Counted from the stretch's first letter, positions 1 to 11,398 are shown. The stretch is 64,000 nucleotides of DNA from Semisulcospira habei (GCA_036245525.1 BTPG01000005.1:122466578-122530577); one strand, 5' to 3'. Notes: generated by a model from the sequence alone, not told the origin. Translations and numbers: made by a program.

Positions 1-112
1 AGAACATCGTACTGGTGGCAGGCTTCACACGCAAATTTCGCTAAATTCAAGCCTTGATATGTCATCTTTTTCGAATGGAATACAAATATAGTTGTATTTG
101 TTATCACAAAGA

Positions 113-178
113 GTCCTTTGACTGTCGGTAGCGGTTTTTGTTCGCAATGATTCCTGCGCGAACAAAAACCGCTACCGA
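113..178. mobile_element. Family A palindromic MITE, ends decayed
   Basis: Arms beginning TGTCGGTAGCGGTTTTTG pair with their reverse complement around a short centre. The terminal TTAA motifs are not preserved. The arms carry GTTCGC and the matching GCGAAC, where other copies have AGTCGC and GCGACT. Confidence 0.7.
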
Positions 179-515
179 GAGATGAAGAGTCAGTAATTGC
201 ATGAAAAACCAAGAAGCCAAAATAAAATCGAATCCATGCACGTACGAAAATACACGTCTCGAAACGTGCTTCTGGGCCACAGTATGCCCCGTCGGTGTTG
301 CCGCTTAAAGTGAACAGTTAAAAGATCCGTTAGCCGGGCCAGACACGAGCATGTTCAGAACAGTTTGCAGATTAAAAAATAAATAAAAACTCGATCATCA
401 CTTCATGCGCATATTATATCTGCACTAATCGCCCTACAAATCATTCTTCCATTACTCGCAAGCTGAATCCCTAGTATAAGACCTTCTACACTTTGGGAGC
501 AGAGATGACAGTGCT

Positions 516-583
516 AGCAAGACGCGTGGATCTTCTTGGGCCCCCGCAGTCGCGGGGGCCGATGAAGATCTACGCGTCTTGCT
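516..583. mobile_element. Family B palindrome core
   Basis: The arm starting AGCAAGACGCGTGGATCTTC faces a matching arm ending GACGCG reversed, with a CCCCCGC/GCGGGGG centre. This is a divergent copy whose substitutions occur in both arms. Confidence 0.75.
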
Positions 584-942
584 CCGGGCTTGCGTTTTCT
601 GTTATACCATACAGGCATGTGGTATACGAGCTCTTAACTGACGACAAGGGGTAGTATACGGCCCTTGAATTGTTGCGTCCCTAGCAACTGATTTGGGCCG
701 CATATTAATAGCCCTAATTCCAAGAGGAGGCGTAACTCTTACTGTCATCACGACGGTGACCTCCCCTTTGGTGGAAAAAAAAGCATGGAGGGACGCTCGA
801 CATGACATCGGCGTGTGCTATGACGAGCGAACTACTTTAAATCACCTGTGCGAGGCCGACCTTTAGTGAGCTTTTTGATAACCGGTAGATTTTATTTTTT
901 AATTTTTTTTTTTTTAGAGTACCTAAGTCAGCACATTTTATA

Positions 943-998
943 TGCAAAAGGCACAGAGCCTCGTGCGCCCCTGCAGACGCGAGGGGGCGTCATGAAAA
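943..998. mobile_element. Degenerate family B palindrome
   Basis: A GCAAAAGGCACAGAGCC left arm and a GC-rich centre are visible. The right arm decays into AT-rich sequence. Confidence 0.45.
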
Positions 999-1151
999 TA
1001 TATAAATAGCCGCTTGCTGCTAGGGGTCGCGGCATCTCTGCCCCTCACATCGGTGCATGCTTGCCCTTTTGAGCGTTCGTGAATAAACGACGAGCACATA
1101 CGCAATGCATCACTATCGACCTTGGACGCACTGAATAGGTAAAAATAACTG

Positions 1152-1260
1152 CCCCAGTAGCAAAACGCCTTCGGGCACACGACGGCCGCAGTGTGCCCGC
1201 GCACAGTCGTGCGCGGGCTCACTGCAGCCGCCGTGGGCCCGAGGATCTTTGTTTACTGGG
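1152..1260. mobile_element. Family G palindromic element
   Basis: Terminal CCCCAGTAGCAAAACG is mirrored by GTTTACTGGG. The long GC-rich arms meet at GCGCACAGTCGTGCGC. It belongs to the same family as 2632-2744, 28415-28520 and 44360-44466. The transposon superfamily is not recognised. Confidence 0.7.
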
Positions 1261-1323
1261 TGCATGCCTGGACGTTGACATCGATTAATACTGTGACATG
1301 GGCCTGTGCTGTTTCTTTTGTTA

Positions 1324-1480
1324 TTCAACCTTTTTAGCCCAGATGCATTGCAGCGGGAGATGGGCCGACCACGATAATTCAAGGGTAGTGCCAGATTAGC
1401 TTGGCGCCTGATGGCGCCAAGCTAACCTGGCACTACCCTCGAATTATCATGGTCGATCTGTCTCCTTCAACTGGTACATA
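1324..1480. mobile_element. Family C palindromic MITE
   Basis: The core runs from about 1365 to 1455, with arms GGGTAGTGCCAGATTAGC and its complement around TTGGCGCC. The left flank resembles the family terminus (TTTTTAGCCCAGATGC). The right terminus is lost. Confidence 0.75.
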
Positions 1481-1637
1481 GTCGTGTTTGCTGCGTAAAT
1501 AAACTGGATTATGACTGACCTTGACTCGTGCTCAGACTGGCAGCTAAAAATAATGCTCGTTAAAACTCGCATTTCATCTGTCAACTGGAACATTCGTGAT
1601 TTTGCTTGTATAAGTGTAATCTCTAGATCATCATCAT

Positions 1638-1688
1638 TTAAGCCATTCAAGACGTGCCGCATCCGGATACGCGGCATGAAGCCTTTAA
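1638..1688. mobile_element. Family E palindromic MITE
   Basis: TTAA (1638-1641) and TTAA (1685-1688) bound a short element with GACGTGCCGCATCCGGATAC and GCGGCATGAAGC. It is an internally shortened relative of 27649-27728. Confidence 0.6.
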
Positions 1689-1827
1689 CCGAGTGCATCA
1701 CGACTCGAATGTGTTAAAGAAATCTGACATACCTGACAACGCCGGGTTGAGGCTAACAGCAATTTCATCTTACACCAACATCCAGTGTCACCTACATCTA
1801 AGAAAATATTGCTATAAATTGTAGATA

Positions 1828-1893
1828 GCAAGAGGCAAAGATCCTCATGAGCCCCCGCAATTGCGGGGGCTCATGAGGATCTTTGCCTCTTGC
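1828..1893. mobile_element. Family B core, perfect 66-bp palindrome
   Basis: The 33-base arms (1828-1860 and 1861-1893) are exact reverse complements with no spacer. The copy-specific AAAG near the arm start is matched by CTTT in the other arm. Confidence 0.9.
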
Positions 1894-1894
1894 A

Positions 1895-2630
1895 GATCTT
1901 GAAAAGGGTGTACCTAAATCCGACAAAGTCAGCCTGCGCATTGTAGCCATGTGTTGTTAGTAGGGGTCCAGCTCTTGTGAAACATTGAAAAATAGGGGCA
2001 CGAAATCGAGCCGGCCCTAAAATGATCTGCCAATGGAAAGAATAGGAACCATTGTACGCATGCAGAGCTGTGTGGGTACGTTTCGCCCAATCGGTCACTT
2101 TCGTATTTTTTTTTAAAATCGAAAAACATACCTTATAGGTCGCAGAATGGCCAACTGACGCCGGGGCAGTACGTGTATTAAAGGTAAGAAATCCCTGTGA
2201 AGATGTCGCATAAAACATTACAGCTTGTTGGTTGTACAATGCTTAACATCACCAAGACTTTCACAGAACTGTGACGTGCCTGTGCTGGAAGGTGAGAAAA
2301 TGGAAAATTACTTTTCACAAAAATGACTTGACTTTTCCTTCAAAGAGCGGATTTGGTTTAGCCAGGAAGTATAACCGAGGTGCAGTGTGACAAAAAAATG
2401 GGCGAAATTGATCATTTCATCCTTCGAAATCTAGAATTGACCATTGACCAACGCATCATAAATCTCTCTAATGGACCGTTCCCCCACTCACCACTCCTCC
2501 CTCCACCCCGCTCCACCCACAAACACACCTTTTTAAGGAACTTTCGACAAGCGTGAATGACACGTTTATTCCAAATACGAATTCCTTCCGTCTGCAAGAG
2601 TCATAGAACATCTCGAGCCTCCTAATGGAA
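1895..2630. other. No recognised feature
   Basis: Unique-looking sequence. The minus-strand frames here (61 to 122 residues) lack recognisable motifs and overlap each other in different frames, so I do not call a gene. Confidence 0.5.
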
Positions 2631-2631
2631 G

Positions 2632-2744
2632 TACCCGGTAAGCAAAGGTCTTCGGGCCCATGACGGCAGCAGTTGGCCCGCGCACGGCTGTGCGCGGGCC
2701 TACTGCGGGCCGTCGTGGGCCCGAAGGCCTTTTTGCCACTGGGG
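2632..2744. mobile_element. Family G palindromic element
   Basis: Ends are CCCGGTAAGCAAAGGTC and TTTTTGCCACTGGGG. The arms meet at CCCGCGCACGGCTGTGCGCG. It is one of the best preserved G copies. Confidence 0.75.
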
Positions 2745-2746
2745 TA

Positions 2747-2778
2747 GGGACACGTGAGGATCTATGCCTCCTGTACTC
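2747..2778. mobile_element. Family B right half only
   Basis: ACGTGAGGATCTATGCCTCC matches only the right arm of family B. It abuts the preceding family G element. Confidence 0.45.
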
Positions 2779-2779
2779 G

Positions 2780-3545
2780 GATGGTATTACGTACTAGGAG
2801 AGACGAATCGCAGCAGGGTGCATACCGATCTACATATGCATTTTGTTTTTGCGGGAGAACCCCATTTATGTCTGTGTTTATATGTATAGGCTTACTATAA
2901 CGGAGGCAGACATCGGTCTTTCAAACTGCTAGCATTTCTCCTTTGACAACGAAAAGCTAGGGAACGCTTTTCAATGTCTGCTTGAAAACAGATTATCAAG
3001 CCTTTTCACAAACCGCAATCTTCGCGGATACTCATACATGTGTTCTGAGGATGTAGATCTGCCCAAGCACTGCATGTAAGATTTGTATGTGTGAAATTCG
3101 ATGAAAGAGGCAACTGCAGTGACCCATGAGAATCTGTGACTTCTTGCAGATGGAGTAGGTCTGACTAAGAGACATTTCACATTTCAGTACCCGCAACTAC
3201 GTCACTTTCTCAGACCCTTTTTTTAAAGTAATTTTTTTTTAAAATAAGAAGACTCATTTGCAGAGGCTCGTGAAAATCTGCTCCTCTTGCTGGAAAAAAA
3301 GTAGAAGATTGACTCTGAGATTTCTCAACGCCCACTTTTCTGCTGTAAGAATCTGCTTTTCAGTCGCCCAGCGTGTTCACCGTTCGTGAAGAACTGTTCA
3401 GCCGTAATGTAGCGTAGGCGGATACACCCCACCCGGTCCTGGACTTCCGCTGTGTTAAACCCTGACAATCAATCAATTCTTCAAAGTACTGAGATTTGAG
3501 ATTGAAGGTGCGTCAAAGTATTTCAAGCCCGACCCTCAAAAAAAA
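2780..3545. other. Mostly unannotated, one B remnant
   Basis: A right-arm family B remnant lies near 3259-3295 (GAGGCTCGTGAAAATCTGCT). Otherwise the sequence is unique-looking without a supported gene. Confidence 0.45.
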
Positions 3546-3549
3546 TTTC

Positions 3550-3732
3550 CATGCCGCTGGACGCAGCAGATTTTGTGTCTGAAAGCTTCGTTAACTTCAG
3601 CACCAAAGAACTTCATCCGTTCGAGCTTTATGGATACAAAATGTGGGATCAGCAAGAGGCATAGATCCTGATGAGGATCTATGCCTCTTGCATCTGGATT
3701 CTGCTTGTTGTGAGCCGTCATTCAACGGTTAA
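3550..3732. mobile_element. Family B MITE with shortened core
   Basis: It has the family left flank (TGGACGCAGCAGATTTTGTG), a core at 3652-3691 that lacks the GC-rich centre, and right terminal TTAA at 3729-3732. The left TTAA is not intact. Confidence 0.7.
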
Positions 3733-3939
3733 ATTATCATTTTGACTTCGTCACTTTGATTTTTTGTTGAGCAAGGCCGCTTTTAAAAGGATCAATTGTT
3801 CCATGAGAAACTCACCATACAAGGCTACGGAGTTCATGCAAAGAATGCGTGTCTTTATCAATTTGATTGTTCACCCCCTTCACTCCCGGAGTACAGTTAA
3901 CATCACCCAGGCACATGAGGCATTGACTCTTACGATCTG

Positions 3940-4050
3940 GAGAGAGAGGGAGGGGGGGGGTAGTGAAGGGGGGGGGAGGGGAGGGACGGAGCTATTCAGT
4001 AGTGGAGGGGTGGGGTGGGGTGGGGAGGGGGGAGGCAGGGGAGGCACATC
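3940..4050. repeat. G-rich low-complexity tract
   Basis: Runs of G interrupted by A or T, potentially G-quadruplex forming. The overlapping plus-strand frame 3764-4141 reads through this tract as Gly-rich sequence and is not a credible gene. Confidence 0.8.
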
Positions 4051-4215
4051 AAAATCTGTTTCTTTTATTGATCATGATCGAATTTATTTTCTCATGAAAG
4101 GACGGGTTTATCCAGGAGTCAATCTGTCGTTAATATTTTAACAGACATCATTTTTAGATGCTCGCTCTCAAAGGTTTCACTACACCGAGGAAGAAGACTG
4201 AACATGAATCAGATA

Positions 4216-4279
4216 CAAGAGACATAGATCCTCATGAGCCCCCGCAACTGCGGGGGCTCATGAGGATCTGTGCCTCTTG
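4216..4279. mobile_element. Family B palindrome core
   Basis: Arms CAAGAGACATAGATCCTCAT and complement surround a CCCCCGCAACTGCGGGGG centre. Confidence 0.8.
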
Positions 4280-4720
4280 CATTTGGGTGGTGATCACCTT
4301 TTAACGGCAGCGACGGGTCTAAGCATTACATTGGATATGTGTTTAAGTTAAACAATGTTTCAAAAAAAAAAAAAAAAAGTGTTTGACCTTATGCCTTCAC
4401 GTGCGCTATTAACAATCAGCTGCCCACGTTAAAAAAGCAGGATACACCGAGCCGATATAACAATACTTTTTTTTTTCACTCAAGCTTTTAAAATTATTGC
4501 GCTTATGGCAAACTTTAGATGTCTGGGAAAAAATACAGAGCTCCTGACATTTTGAAATGTCTAAATTCGCTGTATTATCATGCCGCGTGAAGGGTACTTT
4601 GAAATATGAATTCTTGGCGAAGTGAAAAATAGGTGTCATGCTATCATTGTTTAAGATATGAAAAAAATCTCTTATTTCTGCTACGTTTTTTTTTTTGGTC
4701 GTTAAATAACTCGTGGACAG

Positions 4721-4924
4721 TTAACCCGTTCACTGCCAGTGCCATGAAATTATGTCCAAGAAATCATAGGAGGTTGGTTTCCCTATGAGCGGGTCTCATG
4801 GAGAGTAGATCATGGCAGCAAGAGGCATAAATCCACATGAGTCCCGCAACTGTGGGGGCTCATGTGGATCTATGTCTCTTGCAACTTTGTGATACCCGCT
4901 GTGTCTTGGTAGTAAAGAGGTTAA
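4721..4924. mobile_element. Full-length family B MITE
   Basis: TTAA at 4721-4724 followed by CCCGTTCACTGCCAG, and AGTAAAGAGG followed by TTAA at 4921-4924. The core palindrome lies at 4818-4883. The element is 204 bp, with the longer non-palindromic flank on the left. Confidence 0.85.
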
Positions 4925-5334
4925 TAAACTCAAGATTTTTTTTTGGGACACGTACACCATCGAGGAAGAGTTTTCATTATCGGAAACTATATCCGATAAT
5001 ACTTTCAAATACCCTCGGAATGTGATGTGTGCGGAGACACTAGAATAAGCCAACACGTCAGAGAGGGATTTGGCTTATCTGTCTCCACACCCAGGCAGCT
5101 GAAGGTTCTAGGGCCGATGTAGGCTTAGGTGGTCGTGCGGTACCGACGTCGGCCAGACAGACTTTTGCTGGCGTAGATGCCTGTCTGACAAGAATGGTGT
5201 CAACTTGGTTTCACATAAAGAACGCACAGCTAGAAACAATATCAAGCGTACCAGACAAGATCAGCGATGGTAAGCTCAACATTACCATCTTCTTTAAAAC
5301 TGAAAGACAAGTGAATGTCGACATTAGAAGACAT

Positions 5335-5426
5335 TTAACCCTTTAGATGTCGATAGCGGTTTTAGTCGCGATGATTCCTACAGGAATCATTGCGACAAAA
5401 ACCGCTAAATACACGCAAAGGGTTAA
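5335..5426. mobile_element. Full-length family A MITE
   Basis: TTAACCCTTTAGATGTCGAT at the left and ACACGCAAAGGGTTAA at the right form a 92-bp near-palindrome centred on TTCCTACAGGAA. Confidence 0.85.
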
Positions 5427-5427
5427 T

Positions 5428-5845
5428 CGTGATAGTTCGAGACGAGACAAAACAAGAGGAAACGAGACGGAACAAGAGGACACGATATGATTCCAAGCAA
5501 GACGGGACTAGGACAGGCAAAGACATTACGAAGTAGAACTGACACAAAAAAAGGACATGACAGGACAAGACAAGAGCAGACAATACAAGACTGGACGAGA
5601 GACAGCAAGTGAAGTCGATACAACGCAACAACATACAAATCCAGTCCGAAAATGTGACCGCCAATGGAGCAGTAAAAGAAAAGAACCTAACGAAAAAATA
5701 AACACGCTTACAAAAGACAGAACTTACAATACAACTGTGTTGTAACCGTCTTTTCTAAGCGTGCTCGTTTCTTCGTTCGGCTGTTCTCTGACACAAATTT
5801 GAGACCTGTTCTCTAAAAGCTGCACTACAAAATTTCGACCTTAAA
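5428..5845. other. Purine-biased unique stretch
   Basis: A run of short GACA/GAGACGA-type words, weakly repetitive. The overlapping frames on both strands are compositional artefacts. No gene is supported. Confidence 0.45.
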
Positions 5846-6390
5846 ATAGTTCAAGGGTGGTACCAGAACAGCTTGGCGCCAAGGCGCCAAGTTGTTCTGA
5901 CACCAACCTTGAACTATCAACTGCATGGGTTTAAGAAAAAGAGGAAAGTCTGAGCAGGAAATGCGCCAAAGCATTCTGGCACCACCCTTGAACTATCAGC
6001 GCTTTGAGCCTGCACTGCAGGGAGTTCGCTCTTTATAAATATAATAATTATAATAATTATTAAAACACTACTCATATCTCGATAGCATCGCCTTGGCGCC
6101 AAGCTATTCTGGCACCTTCCTTGAACTATCAACCAACTATCAAACGATAGGGATTAAGAGAATAGTCTCAGGTACCCATAAGGAAACATTACTCATGTTG
6201 CTAGAGCAGTGCCTAGCTATTCTGGCACTATCCTTGAAATATCAAGGTCGATCCATCTCAATATACAATGTGTGAAGACTGAATGGAATTAAAAAACAGA
6301 CATTCAAGGAAACACTACTCATTTATCTGCAGCAACGCCTATGCGCCAAAGCATTCTGGCACCACCCTTGAACTATCAAGGTCGATCAAT
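5846..6390. mobile_element. Tandem cluster of family C arms
   Basis: A complete short C palindrome at 5846-5918 is followed by four right-half copies. Their GCATTCTGGC or GCTATTCTGG boxes start near 5971, 6103, 6217 and 6351, spaced about 132, 114 and 134 bp. Interspersed sequence such as GAAAACACTACTCAT repeats with them. Confidence 0.75.
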
Positions 6391-6682
6391 CTCATTATGT
6401 AGTGTATGAAGACTGAATGGGATTAAGAGATAGATCCACGTTACCAGCAAGGAAAAGCTACTTGTATCTCTTGAAAGACATTCAGTCGTCCTGGGAACAC
6501 TATAACAACCGATAGTGACAGATTTTCACGGCTCATGACGTAAAGCACTTGTATAGCCGAGATAAAACACGCACGGCTGGGAATCACGCAAGAGCTGATC
6601 AATTTATAGCTCAATGTAGGCTGTCCCCCCCACCCTCCCTTTCACTTCCTGGGGTCAAACAAATCACAGTTTCAATTTTAAA

Positions 6683-6894
6683 TTAACCCCGTCGCTGTCA
6701 CTGGACGCCAAAGATTTTTTTCTAAAATCGTTGTACATTCATTGCCCCCAAAACCCCCACAATGCACAATGGACAAATTGGTCTAAGCAAGAGGCATAGA
6801 TCCTCATGAGTCCCCGCTGTCGCGGGGGCTCATGAAGATCTATTCCTCTTGCAGGTGGATAGTGTTTACTTTATCTCGGCAGTGGAGGGGTTAA
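6683..6894. mobile_element. Full-length family B MITE
   Basis: TTAACCCCGTCGCTGTCACT at 6683 and CTCGGCAGTGGAGGGGTTAA ending 6894. The core palindrome GCAAGAGGCATAGATCC starts near 6785. Length is 212 bp. Confidence 0.85.
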
Positions 6895-7023
6895 GTGATA
6901 AACATTATGCGTACGTCCGGAGGTGATGGGACCTTGACTATGAGCGGACAACTGAACAATATTATGTGTTCGGCGGCGTTCGTCGCTTTTTGAGTCGGTA
7001 CATGTGCACAATATGTTTCAATG

Positions 7024-7087
7024 TGTGCTGGCAGGTGATTTTGAACCTTACGGCTTAAAGGAGTAAGATCCAGAATCATAGACCAGT
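7024..7087. mobile_element. Family I palindromic element, degraded
   Basis: GTGCTGGCAGGTGATTTTGA faces GATCCAGAATCATAGACCAG. This is a diverged form of the hairpin at 11399-11465. Confidence 0.55.
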
Positions 7088-7130
7088 TCACGTGCAGACA
7101 CGCACTTAAAAAAACAACAAAAAACAAAAC

Positions 7131-7132
<2 letters not shown>

Positions 7133-7178
<46 letters not shown>
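7133..7178. repeat. (CA)n microsatellite
   Basis: Uninterrupted CA dinucleotides preceded by an A-rich run. The minus-strand Cys-Val frame here is an artefact of the repeat. Confidence 0.95.
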
Positions 7179-7994
<816 letters not shown>

Positions 7995-8034
7995 GTGTTG
8001 TCGTAATTCGCATTACTTTCGATGTTGTTTGTGA

Positions 8035-8179
8035 GTGTAATGTAGCTTTGCCTGTTATTATATGTCAGTAGATGTAGCAAGGACAGATTGGAAGAAAGGC
8101 CTGTGCGCCTAATATCTCAATCTTTGATAAATAAAGTTTCAGTCAGTCAGTCAGTCAGTCAGTCAGTCAGTCAGTCAGT

Positions 8180-8183
<4 letters not shown>
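8035..8183 (+). mobile_element. Non-LTR retroposon 3' end with (GTCA)n tail
   Basis: The segment ending CTCAATCTTTGATAAATAAA is followed by (GTCA)n at 8141-8183. The polyadenylation-like AATAAA next to a short tandem tail is the usual look of a LINE or SINE 3' end. No reverse transcriptase coding is present, so the class is an inference. Confidence 0.55.

Positions 8184-8254
<71 letters not shown>
8183..8254. repeat. (CT)n microsatellite
   Basis: About 36 CT units directly after the (GTCA)n tail. Confidence 0.96.
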
Positions 8255-8257
<3 letters not shown>

Positions 8258-8283
8258 CTTTCTCACACATGTGCGCGCATCTC

Positions 8284-8331
8284 CAAGAGGCATAGCGGAT
8301 CCGGAGGGCGCATAAACATCTTAGCCTCTTG
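8284..8331. mobile_element. Degenerate family B core
   Basis: CAAGAGGCATAGCGGATCC and TTAGCCTCTTG are recognisable arm ends. The centre is eroded. Confidence 0.5.
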
Positions 8332-8334
8332 AGG

Positions 8335-8827
8335 ATGTTTGGAGCACGCGCATGCACTCACGCACACGCACACGCATACACACGCATCGACGCGCTTTCA
8401 GAAGAGCATGCAGGTGTACTTAGTATGGCATGTAGCTAGGTAAAGTCAACCTGATTTCACACAGATTATAGCAAGACTGAAATTGTACCGTGAAATTCTA
8501 GTTTTGTCACCATTTTCGCAAGTCTTGAAGCGAAAGCAAATCTCATATCACGTTAAATATAAAAGTACGTAAAAACAAAAAAATACGTCATGACAAATGA
8601 CGTTTGACAAACCAATGACGCGCATGCACTGTGTGCGCTCCTTCTAGCGTTCACTATGACGCATTGGCACATCTGCGAGGCTTTTTCAAAAGAAGACATT
8701 TTAACATCAGAATCAAGTCAAAGACAAAAGGTAGGGAAAACAGCTCTCATATAGAAGGGACTTTTGGGTTATGGTTCATCCCATCTTGGTTTTTCTTATA
8801 TTTATTTATTATTTTAATAACTAAGGT
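8335..8827. other. No recognised feature
   Basis: Begins with a CACGCA-rich stretch, then unique AT-rich sequence. No supported gene. Confidence 0.45.
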
Positions 8828-8981
8828 TTAAGCCCTAGACTGCCAAAGCCAGAACCACCCAGCTGCAAGGGCACAGAACCTCATGAGCCCCCGCAGTCGC
8901 GGGGGCTCATGAGGTTCTGTACCTCTTGCGTGACTAGTTTTATATTCATTGGACGGCTGGGTTTTCATGCTTTGGGCTTAG
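8828..8981. mobile_element. Family B MITE, short flanks
   Basis: TTAAGCCCTAGACTGCCA at 8828 is mirrored by GCTTTGGGCTTA near 8980. The core at 8864-8929 has arms carrying GGGCACAGAACC and the matching GGTTCTGTACC. Confidence 0.75.
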
Positions 8982-9079
8982 GACTGTTTTTGTTGCGTTT
9001 TTAAAGGGCATGACTGTCTGGAATGATGTCACAGTCAGTATGTGAAGAAGGAGACGGACGCAAAGCAGGATACGGTTAG

Positions 9080-9160
9080 TATAGTTCTAAGGTCGTGCCT
9101 GGTTAGCTGGTGGCCTTTCAGGCGACAAGCAGATCCAGCACGACCCTTGAGCCATAACAG
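9080..9160. mobile_element. Divergent family C palindrome
   Basis: AAGGTCGTGCCTGGTTAGCT faces AGCAGATCCAGCACGACCCT. It keeps the C architecture but is strongly diverged. Confidence 0.55.
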
Positions 9161-9210
9161 TTGATCCACCTACTGCAACAGTATCTGAAAGCGAGGGCCC
9201 CATCTGTGGT

Positions 9211-9427
9211 TTAAAACCTCTTCACTGCTAATGGTCACAGATTGTGGTTTTGAAATCATGGCAAGATAAACGTCAAAGGTCCCTAGCCGTCAAATGAACA
9301 TGAACAAGAAGAGGTTTCAGCAAGAGACATAGATCCACATGAGCTCCCGCAACTGCGGGGGCTCATGAGGATCTATACCTCTTGCAGTTGGGTGGAGTTC
9401 AATTTATCTCAGCAGTGAAGTGGTTAA
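9211..9427. mobile_element. Full-length family B MITE
   Basis: TTAAAACCTCTTCACTGCTA starts at 9211 and CAGCAGTGAAGTGGTTAA ends at 9427, with core 9320-9385. The left flank contains the family words AACGTCAAAGG and GAACATGAACA. Confidence 0.85.
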
Positions 9428-9756
9428 AGCGACTTTCAATACGGCGCAGCAGTAATGAAGAAGATCACGAAACAACGGTCTGTGACATAACCATGGAAAT
9501 TTGCAGATTGTTCATTTTTAAGAAACAAAATGCAGTACGTTGTTCTAACTCCTTGACGCATTGCGCCAACAACTGGAGATAGGATAGATCATCCTTTATT
9601 TTAGCTTGCTGGCATTTGTACAGTTCTGAGCCAATCAAGCACTGTCAATCAGATATCAAAAGCGGTCACGTCACTGCCAACAATTCCTACGTGCATTCAT
9701 TACAAGCCAAGTCAAGCTAGGCCAAAATCGGACTTTTGCATACCGGAAAGGAATAT

Positions 9757-9818
9757 TTAACCCATTCCAGACATCCTGCATTCTGACAGAAGAATGCGGC
9801 ACGTCCCAAACGAGTTAA
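9757..9818. mobile_element. Family E palindromic MITE, short
   Basis: TTAACCCATTCCAGACATCC and GGCACGTCCCAAACGAGTTAA bound a 62-bp element. It lies 6 bp from the next TTAA element. Confidence 0.65.
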
Positions 9819-9824
9819 AATATA

Positions 9825-10050
9825 TTAACCCCTTGACTGCCAGTGGACGCACACTCGTATTTCTGTTTCTGAAATCTGTGTTCAAACAGCGACCAACAGG
9901 TACAGCCTACCAGAGAACACCGAAACAAACTGACTGGTCTCAGCGAGAGGCATAGATCCTCATGACCACCCGCAACAGCGGGGGTCATGAGGATCTATGT
10001 CTCTTGTAGCTGGATCGTGTTCCCTTTTACTCGGCAGTGAAGGGGTTTAA
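9825..10050. mobile_element. Full-length family B MITE
   Basis: TTAACCCCTTGACTGCCAGT at 9825 and CTCGGCAGTGAAGGGGTTTAA ending at 10050 give clear inverted termini. The core begins at GCGAGAGGCATAGATCC and contains a shorter GC centre (CCCGCAACAGCGGG). Length 226 bp. Confidence 0.87.
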
Positions 10051-10139
10051 CAAAAGGATGAGCGGTCATGAGGAAACGCATGCCTGACATGCAAATAAAT
10101 ACAATGTTTGTTTTGTGATTGATTAGCAAATAATACGAA

Positions 10140-10232
10140 TTAACCCTTTTGGATGTCGGTAGCGCTTTTTGTGGAGACGGTTCTAGCAGAAATCACCTCC
10201 ACAAAAGGCACTATCGACAACCAAAGGCTTAA
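10140..10232. mobile_element. Full-length family A MITE
   Basis: TTAACCCTTTTGGATGTCGG and CGACAACCAAAGGCTTAA bound a 93-bp element. The arms are more diverged than in most copies. Confidence 0.8.
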
Positions 10233-10339
10233 CGCTTAAATTGGTAACTTTCTGTCTTGGCTGAGCAGGTCCATGCTGACACATATATTCCTCCCACGGC
10301 ATCTCAAACATTAACTCTTTATCTTTCAGGTACTATAAC

Positions 10340-10500
10340 ACGAAACAACCAACCAAACAGAAAGAAAAGAAAAGTAATACAACAAACAAGACAACCCCGT
10401 CCCCCTCCCCACCCCCCCAAAAAAAAAACAACTAAAAAAAAAAAACAACAACAAACAAAAAAAAAAAACGCCGAACAAAGACACAGACAGAATATTCCCT
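10340..10500. repeat. A-rich low-complexity tract
   Basis: AAC and poly-A runs with a C-rich interruption. The Lys-Gln frames over it are not credible genes. Confidence 0.8.
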
Positions 10501-10711
10501 CATAACCCCTTCGCTACCAGCGGACGCTGTGTTTTTGAAGTCATTGACATTCGACGTCATAGATCCCAATCCGTGAAAGGAACATGGATACAAAGCGGTT
10601 TCAGCAAGAAGCAAAGATCCTCATGAGCCCCCGCAATTGCTGGGGCCCATGAGGGTCTATATCTCTTGCAGTTGGGTGGTGTTCAATAATTTCTCAACAT
10701 TCTAGGCGTTA
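10501..10711. mobile_element. Family B MITE, ends eroded
   Basis: ATAACCCCTTCGCTACCAGC begins the element and the core lies at 10604-10670. The right terminus is mutated. The left flank with TTCGACGTCATAGATCCC matches other copies. Confidence 0.75.
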
Positions 10712-11010
10712 TAGCCTGCCGAATATCGAGTAACGAACAACTATAGCGTTCCCCATCATGTAACGTTTCCTGTGACGCAGTACAAGTTGGGCTTAAAGCG
10801 TGTTTCTTTCTTTTTCTGTTATTCACTTGCACTTTACACGCTTTTAAGTCAACTCTTTTGGGTCTGGATTCTCAAGAACATACTTAGACGTAATTCTAAA
10901 TGCGTTTATGACAAACAAATAATCTAACTAGGGTTGACTAGGTGACCGCAATCAAAACTAAAGTGTACTTTGTCGCCACACAGGCCCATGAAGCCTACAC
11001 GAAAACAGCT
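10712..11010. other. No recognised feature
   Basis: Unique AT-rich sequence. Confidence 0.4.
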
Positions 11011-11016
11011 CTGCGG

Positions 11017-11279
11017 TTATTTGGCAAAAGCTAGTATGTCCATTTTTAAAAAAAGAAAAGCGAGATTTTCACTGTATTGTATGTATAACAACGGAAATCT
11101 TGGGAAACTCAAAAGAACATGCTGGCTTTTGCCAAATAACGTCCGTCAAAAGCCAAATAACGGCCGCTATTTGGCAAAAGCCAATGTGTCTATTTTGCGA
11201 AAAGCGAGATGTTCCTGTATAACAATGAAAATATCGCTTTCTAAACAAAAAAGGGCGTGCTGGCTTTTAGCCAAATAAC
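11017..11279. mobile_element. Tandem pair of short TIR elements
   Basis: Unit 1 (11017-11139) runs from TTATTTGGCAAAAGC to GCTTTTGCCAAATAA. Unit 2 (11168-11279) runs from TATTTGGCAAAAGCC to GGCTTTTAGCCAAATAA. A loose CAAAAGCCAAATAA lies between them. The interiors are homologous and share GAAAAGCGAGAT. Confidence 0.65.
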
Positions 11280-11398
11280 GACAGAGTTTCCTGAGAGCAG
11301 CTGCGGGATTCCTGGACTTGTTGCTACCGCCGCCTTTTGCGGCATAAACGGCGTCTATTCCCACGGCTTGATTGATTTGCATTCAATCATTACTTGTA

